Assembly (NCBI RefSeq): GCF_001854805.1
Contig: NZ_MBLO01000239.1
Coordinates: forward strand, 62,001 to 126,000
DNA length: 64,000 nucleotides
Reading direction: 5' to 3'
From: Pseudofrankia coriaricola
Lineage (GTDB): Bacteria > Actinomycetota > Actinomycetes > Frankiales > Frankiaceae
The notes under the pieces were generated by a model that was not told where the DNA came from, ran no database searches, and saw only the letters and a list, made by a program, of their open reading frames with translations. Position 1 is the stretch's first letter. Each line of letters starts with the position of its first letter. A program made the translations under genes and the position numbers. Shown one piece after another: positions 26,363 to 37,561 of this stretch.

Positions 26363-26539
26363 ATGAAGGCTATGTATCGGGCGCCGGCCCTCCAGGACGT
26401 GGGGTCCTTCCGCGAGCGAACCCACGGCTTTAGCTTTGGCGGCTTCGGCGGCTTCGGCGGCTGGGGCTGGGGCTGGGGCTGGGGACGCGGCTGGGGCTGG
26501 GGACACGGCTGGGGCTGGGGACGCGGCTGGGGCTGGTAA
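26363..26539 (+). CDS. Gly/Trp-rich RiPP precursor peptide 2 with lasso-type leader
   Basis: 58 aa from ATG 26363. The leader again has Tyr5, Pro8, Leu10, Gly14, Phe16, Thr20 (MYRAPALQDVGSFRERT). The core has four Phe in GGF-type units, then W-G repeats broken by single Arg or His residues. It also contains exactly ten Trp and no Asp or Glu. It is a paralogue of precursor 1; the leader is better conserved than the core, as expected for a shared recognition enzyme. The hairpin at 26580-26607 and the FAD hydroxylase follow. Confidence 0.82.
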   Translation: MKAMYRAPALQDVGSFRERTHGFSFGGFGGFGGWGWGWGWGRGWGWGHGWGWGRGWGW

Positions 26540-26579
26540 GCCCACCCATCCCGCAACCGCGTCGTCCTGAAGCATCCCT

Positions 26580-26607
26580 GTGGCGGTGGCCTGTCGGCCA
26601 CCGCCAC
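26580..26607 (+). terminator. Hairpin/attenuator between precursor 2 and the hydroxylase gene
   Basis: GTGGCGGTGGCC (26580-26591) pairs with GGCCACCGCCAC (26596-26607), loop TGTC. It ends 23 bases before the hydroxylase ATG, so partial read-through could give many precursor transcripts and few enzyme transcripts. Confidence 0.65.
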
Positions 26608-26630
26608 CTCTATCTCCGAGGTTCCTTCCT

Positions 26631-27896
26631 ATGAAGATCGTCTGCGTTGGCGGTGGCCCGGCGGGGCTGTACTTCGCGATCCGCGCAAAGCTGCGGGATT
26701 CCAGCCACGACATCGCCGTGCTCGAGCGCGACCGGCCGGGGGCCACCCACGGCTGGGGGGTCGTCTACTGGGAACCGCTACTAGGCAGCTTGTTCCGCGC
26801 TGACCCGGTCAGCGCGCGCGAGCTGCGGGCGGCGTCGACCCTGTGGCGGGGCCAGCACGTCAGCGTCGGCGGTCCACGACCCGCCTACCTGCCTGGCTAC
26901 GGGTACAGCATCCAGCGCGCGACCCTGCTCGACGTGCTCGCGCGCAGGGCGGTCGAGCTGGGAGTCGACGTGCGGTACCGCCGGCATGTGGCCGACGCCG
27001 ACGACCTGAGCGCGCTTATGGCGGAATCCGATCTGGTGGTCGCGGCTGATGGGGCGAACAGCCAGGTACGACGGCTCGCCGGCTTGGATGCCTTCGGCAC
27101 CCAGCTCGAGGTCGGCGCCAACCAGTACATCTGGCTGGGCACGGACCGGCGATTCGAGAACTTCATGTTCGCGTTCGAGCGCACGGAACCCGGTTGGATC
27201 TGGTTCCACGCCTATCCGTCGGCCGCCGACATCAGCACTTGCATCGTCGAGTGCGCCCCCCAGACCTGGACCGGTCTGGGTCTCGACCGGCTGAGCGACG
27301 CGGATGGCTGTCGGCTCCTGGAAGGCATCTTCGACGGGCCGCTCGGCGGCCATCGGCTGATCAGCGACTGCCACGGCCGGCCGGCACGCTGGCAACATTT
27401 CACCCACGTCACCAATCGCACCTGGCAGCACGAGAACGTCGTGCTGCTGGGCGACGCCGCGCATACCACCCATTTCACCCTGGGCTCGGGCACGGCGCTC
27501 GCGATCATGGACGCGATCATGCTCGAACGGTTCCTCCACGGACGCGCGGACGTCACCACGGCGCTGCGGGACTTCGACCGGTCCGGCCACGCGGCGCTGG
27601 GGCCGCTGCAGAACCGGGCTCGGATCAGCATGTCGTGGTTCGAGGGTGTCGACGGCCAGCTCGACCGCCTGTGCGACGCCACCCAGCCCGCGGAACGCGG
27701 GCGCCCGCCCGTCGACGAGGCACCGGACCCTCTGGCGTTCGCGTTCAGGATGGCCACCCGACAGGGCGACGAGACGCCCCTGCGCTACCAGATTCTGCGA
27801 GCGGCCCAGCTGCCGGCGGTACAGGCCATCGACCAGCAGGCGGGCCGCGGCACACGCTGGCTGCTCGACAAGCGCCGCGCGCTGGTCACCCGGTAG
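26631..27896 (+). CDS. VioD-like FAD-dependent aromatic hydroxylase
   Basis: 421 aa from ATG 26631. The N-terminal FAD site MKIVCVGGGPAGLYFAI and the second FAD motif LLGDAAHTTHF (near 272-282) are intact. NQYIWLGT, the HAYPSAADISTCIVEC segment and PLGGHRLISD resemble the tryptophan/indole hydroxylase VioD. The same family includes salicylyl-CoA and anthraniloyl-CoA hydroxylases, so an acyl-CoA substrate is the alternative. Its start lies 23 bp after the precursor-2 hairpin. The peptide next door offers many indole rings, hence the inferred role as a RiPP-tailoring monooxygenase. It is cytoplasmic, with no transporter or protease nearby. Confidence 0.8.
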   Translation: MKIVCVGGGPAGLYFAIRAKLRDSSHDIAVLERDRPGATHGWGVVYWEPLLGSLFRADPVSARELRAASTLWRGQHVSVGGPRPAYLPGYGYSIQRATLLDVLARRAVELGVDVRYRRHVADADDLSALMAESDLVVAADGANSQVRRLAGLDAFGTQLEVGANQYIWLGTDRRFENFMFAFERTEPGWIWFHAYPSAADISTCIVECAPQTWTGLGLDRLSDADGCRLLEGIFDGPLGGHRLISDCHGRPARWQHFTHVTNRTWQHENVVLLGDAAHTTHFTLGSGTALAIMDAIMLERFLHGRADVTTALRDFDRSGHAALGPLQNRARISMSWFEGVDGQLDRLCDATQPAERGRPPVDEAPDPLAFAFRMATRQGDETPLRYQILRAAQLPAVQAIDQQAGRGTRWLLDKRRALVTR

Positions 27897-28197
27897 CTCT
27901 CACGGCCGTGGCCACCCGGCCCGGCCTGGCAGCCCGGCGGCAACACCGACGCCGGGAGGGCGGAGGGTGCGGTCACCCGGCGCCGGTGTACTGGCAGTTG
28001 GCCGGTCCGGCACATCGCGGCTGGCCGTGGCAAGTCCGGCGCCGAGGAGGCAAGCCGCCCAGGCGACGAGACCGCGGCCTGCGCGCGATGACGACGGAAT
28101 GGACGCGATGACGACGGAATGGAGATGACAACGGAATGGAAAGGCCCCGGTGGTTCGAAGAACCAGCCGGGGCCTCGCGATACGGGGTGGCGACGAG
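27897..28197. other. Convergent intergenic region with small repeats
   Basis: About 300 bases between the hydroxylase and ppa. A short repeat around GATGACGACGGAATGGA occurs two and a half times at about 28085-28138, followed by the hairpin at 28142-28175. No gene. Confidence 0.5.
28142..28175. terminator. Bidirectional terminator hairpin
   Basis: AGGCCCCGGTGGTTC (28142-28156) pairs with GAACCAGCCGGGGCCT (28160-28175) with one bulged base and a 3-base loop. It lies between the convergent hydroxylase and ppa genes. Confidence 0.75.
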
Positions 28198-28740
28198 TCA
28201 GGCGGACTGGGCCTCGTCGACGACCGGCTCCGCCGGTTCCGCGTGCTCGTCCGCCTCGGTCTCCATCCGCTTGACCGAGGCGAGGATCTCGCGCTCGGCG
28301 TCGGCGCGGCCGACCCAGCTCGCACCCTCGACCGACTTCCCGGGCTCCAGGTCCTTGTAGACCTCGAAGAAGTGCTGGATCTCCAGCCGGTCGAACTCCG
28401 GCAGGTGACGGATGTCACGCAGGTGCTCCTGGCGGACGTCGGCCACCGGCACGCAGAGGACCTTGTCGTCCGGGCCCTTCTCATCGGTCATCTGGAACAT
28501 GCCGATCGTCCGGCAGCGCACCAGGCAGCCCGGGAAGGTGGGCTCCTCGAGCAGCACCAGCGCGTCCAACGGGTCGCCGTCGCGGCCGAGAGTGCCCTCG
28601 ATGAACCCGTAGTCGGACGGGTAGTGGGTGGAGGTGAACAGCATCCGGTCGAGCCGGATCCGCCCCGTGTGGTGATCCATCTCGTACTTGTTGCGCTGCC
28701 CCTTGGGGATCTCGATGGTCACGTCGAACTCGAGGTCCAC
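28198..28740 (-). CDS. ppa: Inorganic pyrophosphatase, soluble family I
   Basis: 180 aa from GTG 28740 with AGGGAG upstream; longer starts are poor. It hydrolyses pyrophosphate to phosphate in the cytoplasm. [42 protein letters not shown] and [12 protein letters not shown] carry the metal- and substrate-binding Glu, Lys, Tyr and Asp residues of the family. An extra acidic C-terminus of about 20 residues ([19 protein letters not shown]) is present. Together with HppA the genome has both soluble and membrane enzymes. Confidence 0.96.
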   Translation of the reverse strand: MDLEFDVTIEIPKGQRNKYEMDHHTGRIRLDRMLFTSTHYPSDYGFIEGTLGRDGDPLDALVLLEEPTFPGCLVRCRTIGMFQMTDEKGPDDKVLCVPVADVRQEHLRDIRHLPEFDRLEIQHFFEVYKDLEPGKSVEGASWVGRADAEREILASVKRMETEADEHAEPAEPVVDEAQSA

Positions 28741-29329
28741 GCCGCTCCCTGTCTCCTTCTTCTTCGGTGGCTCGGCCCTGGCGGGCCGGCTCGTCTTCCA
28801 TCGTCCCGGCCCAGGCCTCGCGACCGGTACCGGCTTCCCGCGCGGACCGGCCCTGGGGCCGGCCGATGTCCATGGCGACCCGCCACACAGCGCGGCTGGT
28901 CGCTCAGGTTCGTGAAACCGCGCCTTCGTCCAGTGTCGGCGGACTTCCCACAGGCCGCAGCTCCGGCAATGTGGCCTATCCCACCCGCCGGGCCCTCGCC
29001 GGCGCGTGCCAGTTGTGCGGGTAGCCCCGACGCCGCCCAACCGCCAACGCTGACCCTGAAGTCGCTACCTGACCACTCCCCCGAACGCGTCGCCCCCACG
29101 CGGTCACCCGTGCGGGCCGAGTACCGAAATTCTCTCTCCAGTTCCACCCTGCCCTGGCGATCGACCGCGCCCTCCACCGATCTGCGGCGCCCTGCCGGTT
29201 GTCCGCCCCCCGTCGAGCAAAGCCCGACATTGGGGGTCTGGGGGTCGTCCCCGGAGCAATATCGCGAACCCTGGGAAGCTGACCACGTTCAGCGAACACA
29301 CCTCGCCGCCGGCGCCTTAAGCTCGCCCA
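28741..29329. promoter_or_regulatory. Divergent intergenic region between ppa and PBP4 gene
   Basis: About 590 bases with both promoters presumably inside. Frames in this stretch lack ribosome binding sites and show shadow-like composition, so none is called. I see no strong hairpin. Confidence 0.35.
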
Positions 29330-30835
29330 ATGACGGGTGCTCGGGCTGGCGGCCTGACGGCGCTGACCGGCGCGTTGCTCGCCGGGTCCCTGTCCATATC
29401 GTCCACGCCGGGCGAGGCGCCGACACCGACGGTACCGCGCGTCACCGCGCCCGCCTTGGCCGGGCCGCGGGCGGACGGCCCTATGCCCGACCAGGCCACA
29501 CTGGCCGCCCGGCTCACCGGGCCGCTGAGCAATCCGGCACTGGGCAGCCCGGCTGGGATCGTCGTCGACGCACTGTCCGGCAAGGTGCTGTTCGACGTCA
29601 GGTCCACCGTACCGACCGCGCCGGCATCGACGTTGAAGACCGCCGTCGCCACAGCCGCTTTGCGAACCTTCGCCCCGGACGCCCGGCTGACCACGCGGGT
29701 CGTCTACCTTCCGCCCGCCGGCACGTCCACGGGTGCCGCCGGCGCGCCGGGCCCCGCGACGCCGGCCGACAAGGCCTCGGCTGGCGGCACGCTCTGGCTC
29801 GTGGGCGCCGGCGACCCGACGCTGACCGCCGCGGCCGACCCCACCGGCTACCCCGCGAGCGCCAGCGCCCGCCTGTCGACCCTCGCGGCCCAGGTGCACG
29901 CCGCCGGGATCACGTCGGTGGACCAGGTGATCGGGGACGGCAGCCTGTTCTCCGGACCGGGGACGGCCGCCGGCTGGAACGACACCTACGTCACCGAAGG
30001 CGATGTCACCCCCGTCTCCGCGCTGGAGGTCGACGCCGGCCGCTCCCAGCCCGGCTCAGTCGGGCCCCGCAGCCCGGCCCCGGACGCGGCCGCGGCGGCC
30101 GCGTTCGCCACCGCGCTGCGAGGCGCAGGCGTGTCGGTCGGTTCAACAGGGACCGGAACCGCCGACAGGGCGGCGAGGTCGGTCGCCACAGCCGACAGCC
30201 CGCCCATCCCGATGCTGGTGGAGCGGATGCTGACCGACTCGGACAACGACCTGGCCGAGTGCCTAGGCCGGCTGGTCGCGCACGCCCGCGGCCTGCCGAC
30301 GACATTCACCGGCGCGACGGCCGCTGTCGGCAAGGTGCTGGCCGGCCTCGGGATCGACACCACCGGGATGTCGCTGGCCGACGTGAGCGGGCTGTCCGTC
30401 AACAATCTGATCCCGCCGCGCACGGTGGTCGAGATCCTTCGGACCGCGACGCTGCCGAACCACCCCGAGCTGCGAACCCTGCTCACCGGCCTGCCGGTGG
30501 CGGGCTTCTCCGGGACGCTCGGAGACCGCTACGGCGGCGCGGACACCGCGGCGGCCGCCGGCGACGTCCGGGCCAAGACCGGCAGCCTCCGGATCGTCAC
30601 CAGTCTGGCCGGGGAGCTCGTCGACGCGGACGGCCGGCTCCTCCTGTTCGGCTTCTTCGCGCCCGTCCAGGAGTCCCCCGCGGCCAAGGCGAGCCTCGAC
30701 CGGGCCGCGGCGGCGCTCGCGTCCTGTTGCGCATCCGCCGGCGCCGACGGAGCCGACGGAAAGCCCGCCTCCGACGCGGGACCGCCGCCCACCAGGGAGG
30801 CCATCGGAGCGTCCAGCCCGCCGCCGGCCGGATAG
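29330..30835 (+). CDS. D-Ala-D-Ala carboxypeptidase/endopeptidase, PBP4 (DacB) family
   Basis: 501 aa with a short N-terminal secretion signal (1-30). Class C penicillin-binding protein acting on peptidoglycan outside the membrane. The active-site motif S-T-L-K is at 100-103, S-D-N at 304-306 and K-T-G at 416-418, all intact. The large insert between the first two motifs that defines PBP4 is present. The last 50 residues are Ala/Pro/Gly-rich. It precedes the metalloprotease and tilS–hpt–ftsH–folE, a conserved actinobacterial order. Confidence 0.93.
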   Translation: MTGARAGGLTALTGALLAGSLSISSTPGEAPTPTVPRVTAPALAGPRADGPMPDQATLAARLTGPLSNPALGSPAGIVVDALSGKVLFDVRSTVPTAPASTLKTAVATAALRTFAPDARLTTRVVYLPPAGTSTGAAGAPGPATPADKASAGGTLWLVGAGDPTLTAAADPTGYPASASARLSTLAAQVHAAGITSVDQVIGDGSLFSGPGTAAGWNDTYVTEGDVTPVSALEVDAGRSQPGSVGPRSPAPDAAAAAAFATALRGAGVSVGSTGTGTADRAARSVATADSPPIPMLVERMLTDSDNDLAECLGRLVAHARGLPTTFTGATAAVGKVLAGLGIDTTGMSLADVSGLSVNNLIPPRTVVEILRTATLPNHPELRTLLTGLPVAGFSGTLGDRYGGADTAAAAGDVRAKTGSLRIVTSLAGELVDADGRLLLFGFFAPVQESPAAKASLDRAAAALASCCASAGADGADGKPASDAGPPPTREAIGASSPPPAG

Positions 30836-31099
30836 CCGGACAGCCAGTCGGCCGGGTCCAAACAGGGCCAGGTCCGGACAGGGCTGTCTGGATAGGCCCA
30901 GGCCGGGATAGCCAGTTGGCCCGGCAAGGCCCGCTATCCACCTTTGGTCCACCCTTGGTGGACGGACTCGGATATGCATCGACGATTTTTGCCAGCGGAC
31001 CGTCGAGGGATACCCAGGCGGGGCATCCAGTTGGTACCCATGGGTGGAGAACGGGTCAGGAAGCATGATCGGATAGCGCTCACCGGGTACCCTTGCCCT

Positions 31100-32257
31100 G
31101 TGGATGCGCAGCCGGTGGACAGGCAGCCCGTCGACTGGGACCTGGCGGTGGCGACAGCACGCAAGCTCGTCCGCCCGGGCCCGCAGCTGACGCGGGCCGA
31201 GGCCGACGAGGTCGTGACCGAGCTGCGCAGGCTGGCCGTCGAGGCCGAGCGGCACGTCGAGGACTACACACATCTAAGCCCGCCGGCCGCCGCGGTCACA
31301 CCCATCGCCGTGGTCGACCGGCCCGAGTGGGCCCGGTCGAACGTCGCCGGCCTACGCATGATCACGACGCCGTTGCTGGAGCGCATCACCGACGCGAGCC
31401 GCGGGTCGCTGTCGACAGCGGTCGGCCGCCGGGTGACCGGCGTGCAGCTCGGCTCGGCACTCGCGTACCTCGCGGGCAAGGTCCTCGGCCAGTACGAGGT
31501 GTTCCTCCCACCCGAGGAATACGGGCCGACGCCCACCGTCGCCGCGGCTCATGACGGCGTCATCGCGGCCGACGGCACCGGACCGGTGGGCCGGCTGAGC
31601 CTGGTCGCGCCGAACATCGCGCACGCCGAGCGGCAGCTGTCCGTCGTCCCCCGCGACTTCCGGCTGTGGGTGTGCCTGCACGAGCAGACGCACCGCAGCC
31701 AGTTCACCGCGGTGCCGTGGCTACGGGCCCACCTCGAATCCGAGATCGGCGACTTCATCGAGGCGACCGACCTGGATCCCGACGTGCTCGCCGACCGGAT
31801 GCGCTCGGCCGTGGCGGCGCTGCGCGGCGCCGTGCGCGACCGCGGCCAGGATGTCCCAAGCGTCGTCGAGGCGCTGCAGACCCCGGCTCAGCGCGCCGTG
31901 CTCGACCGCCTTCAGGCGCTGATGACCCTCCTCGAGGGGCACGCCGACCAGGTGATGGACGCCGTCGGGCCCAAGGTGGTGCCGACCGTCACCGACATCC
32001 GGGCGAAGTTCGACACCCGCCGCTCCGGCGGGTCACCGCTCGACCGGTTCGTCCGCCGGCTGCTCGGCCTGGACATGAAACTGCGCCAGTACCGGCAGGG
32101 CGGCGCCTTCGTGCGGGCCGTGGTCGCCGAGGCCGGCGTCGACGGGTTCAACCTTGTCTGGCAGTCACCCGCCACGTTGCCCAGTCAGGCCGAGATCGCC
32201 GATCCGGGTGCCTGGATGGCGCGCGTGCTCGGCAGCCGGCCGTCCATCTCGGCGTAG
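31100..32257 (+). CDS. Zinc-dependent metalloprotease of the DUF2342/F420-associated family
   Basis: 385 aa from GTG 31100; an ATG at 31040 in the same frame is possible but gives a poor extension. LWVCLHEQTHRSQF has the HExxH zinc motif at 194-198, with further conserved residues in EIGDFIEATDLD and the C-terminal EAGVDGFNLVWQSP. The family (zincin-like type 2) is restricted to actinobacteria and some of its members sit with coenzyme F420 genes. The substrate is unknown. Its fixed place between PBP4 and tilS is typical. Confidence 0.88.
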   Translation: MDAQPVDRQPVDWDLAVATARKLVRPGPQLTRAEADEVVTELRRLAVEAERHVEDYTHLSPPAAAVTPIAVVDRPEWARSNVAGLRMITTPLLERITDASRGSLSTAVGRRVTGVQLGSALAYLAGKVLGQYEVFLPPEEYGPTPTVAAAHDGVIAADGTGPVGRLSLVAPNIAHAERQLSVVPRDFRLWVCLHEQTHRSQFTAVPWLRAHLESEIGDFIEATDLDPDVLADRMRSAVAALRGAVRDRGQDVPSVVEALQTPAQRAVLDRLQALMTLLEGHADQVMDAVGPKVVPTVTDIRAKFDTRRSGGSPLDRFVRRLLGLDMKLRQYRQGGAFVRAVVAEAGVDGFNLVWQSPATLPSQAEIADPGAWMARVLGSRPSISA

Positions 32258-32357
32258 GCCCCGTAGTCTGGCCTCGATCGACGACGCCCTGGGCCTAGTC
32301 CCGCTTGGCTCGGAGTGGTCTCGGAGTGGTCAATGCCAGACGTGAGCGACGGGGGCT

Positions 32358-34247
32358 GTGGTAACCAGCTCGGAACAGCGGATGTACCCAACCGGATCGC
32401 CCGCGCCGGCGGTGGCGGCGGTGCGGCTGGCGGTGCGGCATGCCGTCGCGGACCTGCCGCCGGGCGCGCTGGTGCTCGTCGCCTGCTCGGGCGGCCCTGA
32501 CTCGTTGGCGCTCGCGGCCGCGACGGCGTTCGTCGCGCCGCGACGGGCGCTGCGCGCCGGCCTGCTGACCGTCGACCATGGCTGGGATCCGGCGTCGGCC
32601 GCCCGGGCCGAGGAGGTCGCGCGGCAGGGCAGGGCGTTACGGCTCGACCCGGTGGAGGTGCTGACCGCGCACTCCGCACGCTCGGAGGGCGCGGCGCGCG
32701 ATGCCCGCAGGGCGGCGCTGTTCGCCGCCACCGAACGGCTGGGTGGCGCCGCGTTGCTGCTCGGCCACACTCTCGACGACCAGGCCGAGACCGTACTGCT
32801 GCGGCTCGCCCGCGGTTCCGGCGCCCGAACGCTCGGGGCGATGAGCCCGCGCGACGGGCTGGTGCGCCGGCCGCTCCTGGGCCTGCGCAGGGACCACACC
32901 AGGACGGCCTGCCGCGCCGAGGCCTTCGAGCCATGGGACGACCCGACAAACGCCGACGAGGCGTTCGCGCGCGCCCGGGTCCGGCACAGCCTGCTGCCGG
33001 CGCTGGAGGAGCAGCTGGGGCCGGGCATCGCCGAGGCGCTGGCGCGCAGCGCCGACCTGCTGCGCGCGGACGCCGAGGCGCTGGACGCGCTCGCCGACGA
33101 CGCCTACGCCCAGCTCACCGGCATCGCGGACGTCCCGCCCGGCGCCGGTCTCCCGGCCGGTCTCGATCTCGACGTCAACACGCTCGGCGCGCTGCCGAGC
33201 GCGCTGCGCACCCGGGTGCTGCGGCGGGCCGCGCTGACGCTCGGGGCGTCCGCGTCGGCGTTGCGCGCCGAGCACGTCTGGGCGATGGAGGCGCTGGTGA
33301 CGCGTTGGCGTGGTCAGCAGCCTGTGCCACTCCCGTCGGGCGTCACCGCCCGCCGCCGAGGTGACAGGATTGCCTTGGTCGGACCTGGTAGGACCGGGTC
33401 CGGGCGCCGCGGGACGGCGGATGGGGACTCGCGAGGCGCCGGCCCCACGCCGGCGGATCCGCGGTCATCGCCGCGCCGGCGCGGCGCCGGCCGGCCAGAC
33501 GCCGAGGAGGGCCCGCAGGTGAGCCACGCTGGGGTGAGCATGCCCGACTTCGACAACGCCCGCCTTGGCCAAAGGGTGCGCGATGATGCTTCTCCGTCGC
33601 GCGCCCGGAGGCCTGAAGAGACCCTGGGCGAGGGCGACGGGGAGGTCACATCGATCCAGGCGACCGTGACGACGATGCCGGGGGTCGCGCCCGCGCTCGC
33701 CGGCGACATCGGTGAGGTGCTGGTCAGCGCCGACGAGATCGCGCAGCGCATTGACGCGCTCGCGGCCCGGGTCGACGCGGACTACGCCGGCCGAGAGCTG
33801 CTGCTTGTCGGGGTGCTCAAGGGCGCCGTGATGGTGATGGCCGACCTGTCACGCGCGCTGCGTACTCCCGTGACCATGGAGTTCATGGCCGTGTCGTCCT
33901 ATGGCTCGGCGACGTCGTCAAGCGGCGTCGTTCGCATCCTCAAGGACCTCGACCGCTCGATCGAGGGCCGGGACGTGCTCGTCGTCGAGGACATCATCGA
34001 CTCGGGGCTGACACTGTCCTGGCTGCTGAAGAACCTGCGGTCGCGGCACCCGGCGTCACTCGAGGTGCTCGCGTTGTTCCGTAAGCCGGAAGCCATCACG
34101 GTCGACGTCGATGTCCGCTATGTCGGTTTCGACATCCCGAGTGCCTTTGTGGTCGGCTATGGCCTCGACTATGGCGAGCACTACCGGACCCTGCCGTTCG
34201 TGGGAACCCTCACCCCAGAAGCCATCGCTCGCGGCCCCCGCATCTGA
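32358..34247 (+). CDS. tRNA(Ile)-lysidine synthase fused to hypoxanthine phosphoribosyltransferase
   Basis: 629 aa read without interruption from GTG 32358. Residues 30-330 are TilS: PP-loop SGGPDS at 44-49 and [22 protein letters not shown]. TilS makes lysidine at the wobble base of tRNA-Ile. Residues about 460-629 are [20 protein letters not shown], the PRPP loop [13 protein letters not shown] near 540, and the C-terminal [19 protein letters not shown] disordered 120-residue linker joins them. Possible internal GTG/ATG starts at about 33523 and 33541 could give a separate hpt. Known TilS–HPRT fusions exist in other bacteria. Confidence 0.88.
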   Translation: MVTSSEQRMYPTGSPAPAVAAVRLAVRHAVADLPPGALVLVACSGGPDSLALAAATAFVAPRRALRAGLLTVDHGWDPASAARAEEVARQGRALRLDPVEVLTAHSARSEGAARDARRAALFAATERLGGAALLLGHTLDDQAETVLLRLARGSGARTLGAMSPRDGLVRRPLLGLRRDHTRTACRAEAFEPWDDPTNADEAFARARVRHSLLPALEEQLGPGIAEALARSADLLRADAEALDALADDAYAQLTGIADVPPGAGLPAGLDLDVNTLGALPSALRTRVLRRAALTLGASASALRAEHVWAMEALVTRWRGQQPVPLPSGVTARRRGDRIALVGPGRTGSGRRGTADGDSRGAGPTPADPRSSPRRRGAGRPDAEEGPQVSHAGVSMPDFDNARLGQRVRDDASPSRARRPEETLGEGDGEVTSIQATVTTMPGVAPALAGDIGEVLVSADEIAQRIDALAARVDADYAGRELLLVGVLKGAVMVMADLSRALRTPVTMEFMAVSSYGSATSSSGVVRILKDLDRSIEGRDVLVVEDIIDSGLTLSWLLKNLRSRHPASLEVLALFRKPEAITVDVDVRYVGFDIPSAFVVGYGLDYGEHYRTLPFVGTLTPEAIARGPRI

Positions 34248-34487
34248 CGGCGAGCCAACTGCCCACTCCGTACCGTTACGCCTCACCACGTTGGACGACG
34301 TCGGACGACCAGGAGGCGGACCGGGGCGCCCAGCACCCCGGAACACGGTGGCGCGGCGAACCGTTGCTCACGTGTACGCACGAGTGAGAGGTGCGTGCCG
34401 GCGGTACCCTCGGCACAAGGGAATCCCCGATCGAGGGCAGAACACACGTCAGGAGGGCGGAGTGCGCGTGTCCCGCGCTCCAGGCAG

Positions 34488-36727
<2,240 letters not shown>

Positions 36728-36731
<4 letters not shown>

Positions 36732-37444
36732 CGTCCGAAACCGACCAGGCGGTCCTGTCCGCCCACCTCGACACGTCCGCTGAGCTGGCGGACGGGGTGG
36801 ACGGATCAGAGACGGAAACCAGGTCAGGTTCTGGCGCCGCCGTCGCGGCCTTCCGCGCCGGCAACGGCCGAGTACGCCCGTTCGACCACGCCAGGGTCGC
36901 CGCGGCCGTGCGTGAACTGCTGATCGGTATCGGGGAGGACCCGGACCGCGAAGGGCTACGTAAGACGCCGGACCGGGTCGCCCGGGCCTATGCCGAGGCG
37001 GTCGAGGGCCTGGGCCGGGACCCGGCCGACGTGCTGACCACGGTCTTCGACGAGGGCCACGACGAGATGGTGCTGGTACGCGACATCGACTTCTCGTCGC
37101 TGTGCGAGCACCACCTGGTCGTTTTCTCGGGCAAGGCGCATGTCGCCTACATCCCGAACGAGAACGGCCAGATCACCGGGCTGTCCAAGCTTGCCCGGCT
37201 CGTCGACCTGTTCGCGCGCCGCCCGCAGGTGCAGGAGCGTCTGACCTCGCAGGTCGCCGACGCGCTGGTCGACGTGCTCAAGCCACGCGGCGTGATGGTG
37301 ATCATCGAGGCGGAGCACCTGTGCATGTCCATGCGCGGTGTGCGCAAGCCGGGCGCCTGCACGGTGACATCCGCGGTCCGGGGGCAGTTCCTGAGCCCGG
37401 CGACCCGGAGCGAAGGCATGTCGCTCATCCTCAGCCACCGCTAG
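36728..37444 (+). CDS. folE: GTP cyclohydrolase I
   Basis: 238 aa from TTG 36728 overlapping the ftsH stop (TTGA), with AAAGGA upstream; the first 50 residues are a non-conserved extension. First step of folate synthesis: GTP to dihydroneopterin triphosphate. Zinc ligands Cys126 and His129 in SLCEHH and Cys199 in [14 protein letters not shown] are present, as is [23 protein letters not shown]. Other folate genes, usually next in the operon, are not in this place; hisG is convergent instead. Confidence 0.96.
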
Positions 37445-37462
37445 CGGCAGCTACCCGACCGA

Positions 37463-37504
37463 CGGCGGCGGGGCCCGGGGCGCTTGCCCCGGGCCCCGCC
37501 GCCG
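37463..37504. terminator. Strong bidirectional terminator hairpin
   Basis: A perfect 19-bp stem: 37463-37481 pairs with 37486-37504 across loop GCTT. It lies between convergent folE and hisG. Confidence 0.85.
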
Positions 37505-37561
37505 TTCTCGGCACGACGGCACGCCTGCACTCCGCCCAGGCGTCGCGACAGGCGGCAGTCG

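Noticed and set aside
25893-26539. Classical lasso peptide biosynthesis
   Set aside because: Leaders fit, but cores have no Asp or Glu for the ring, and no B1, B2 or C genes are present.
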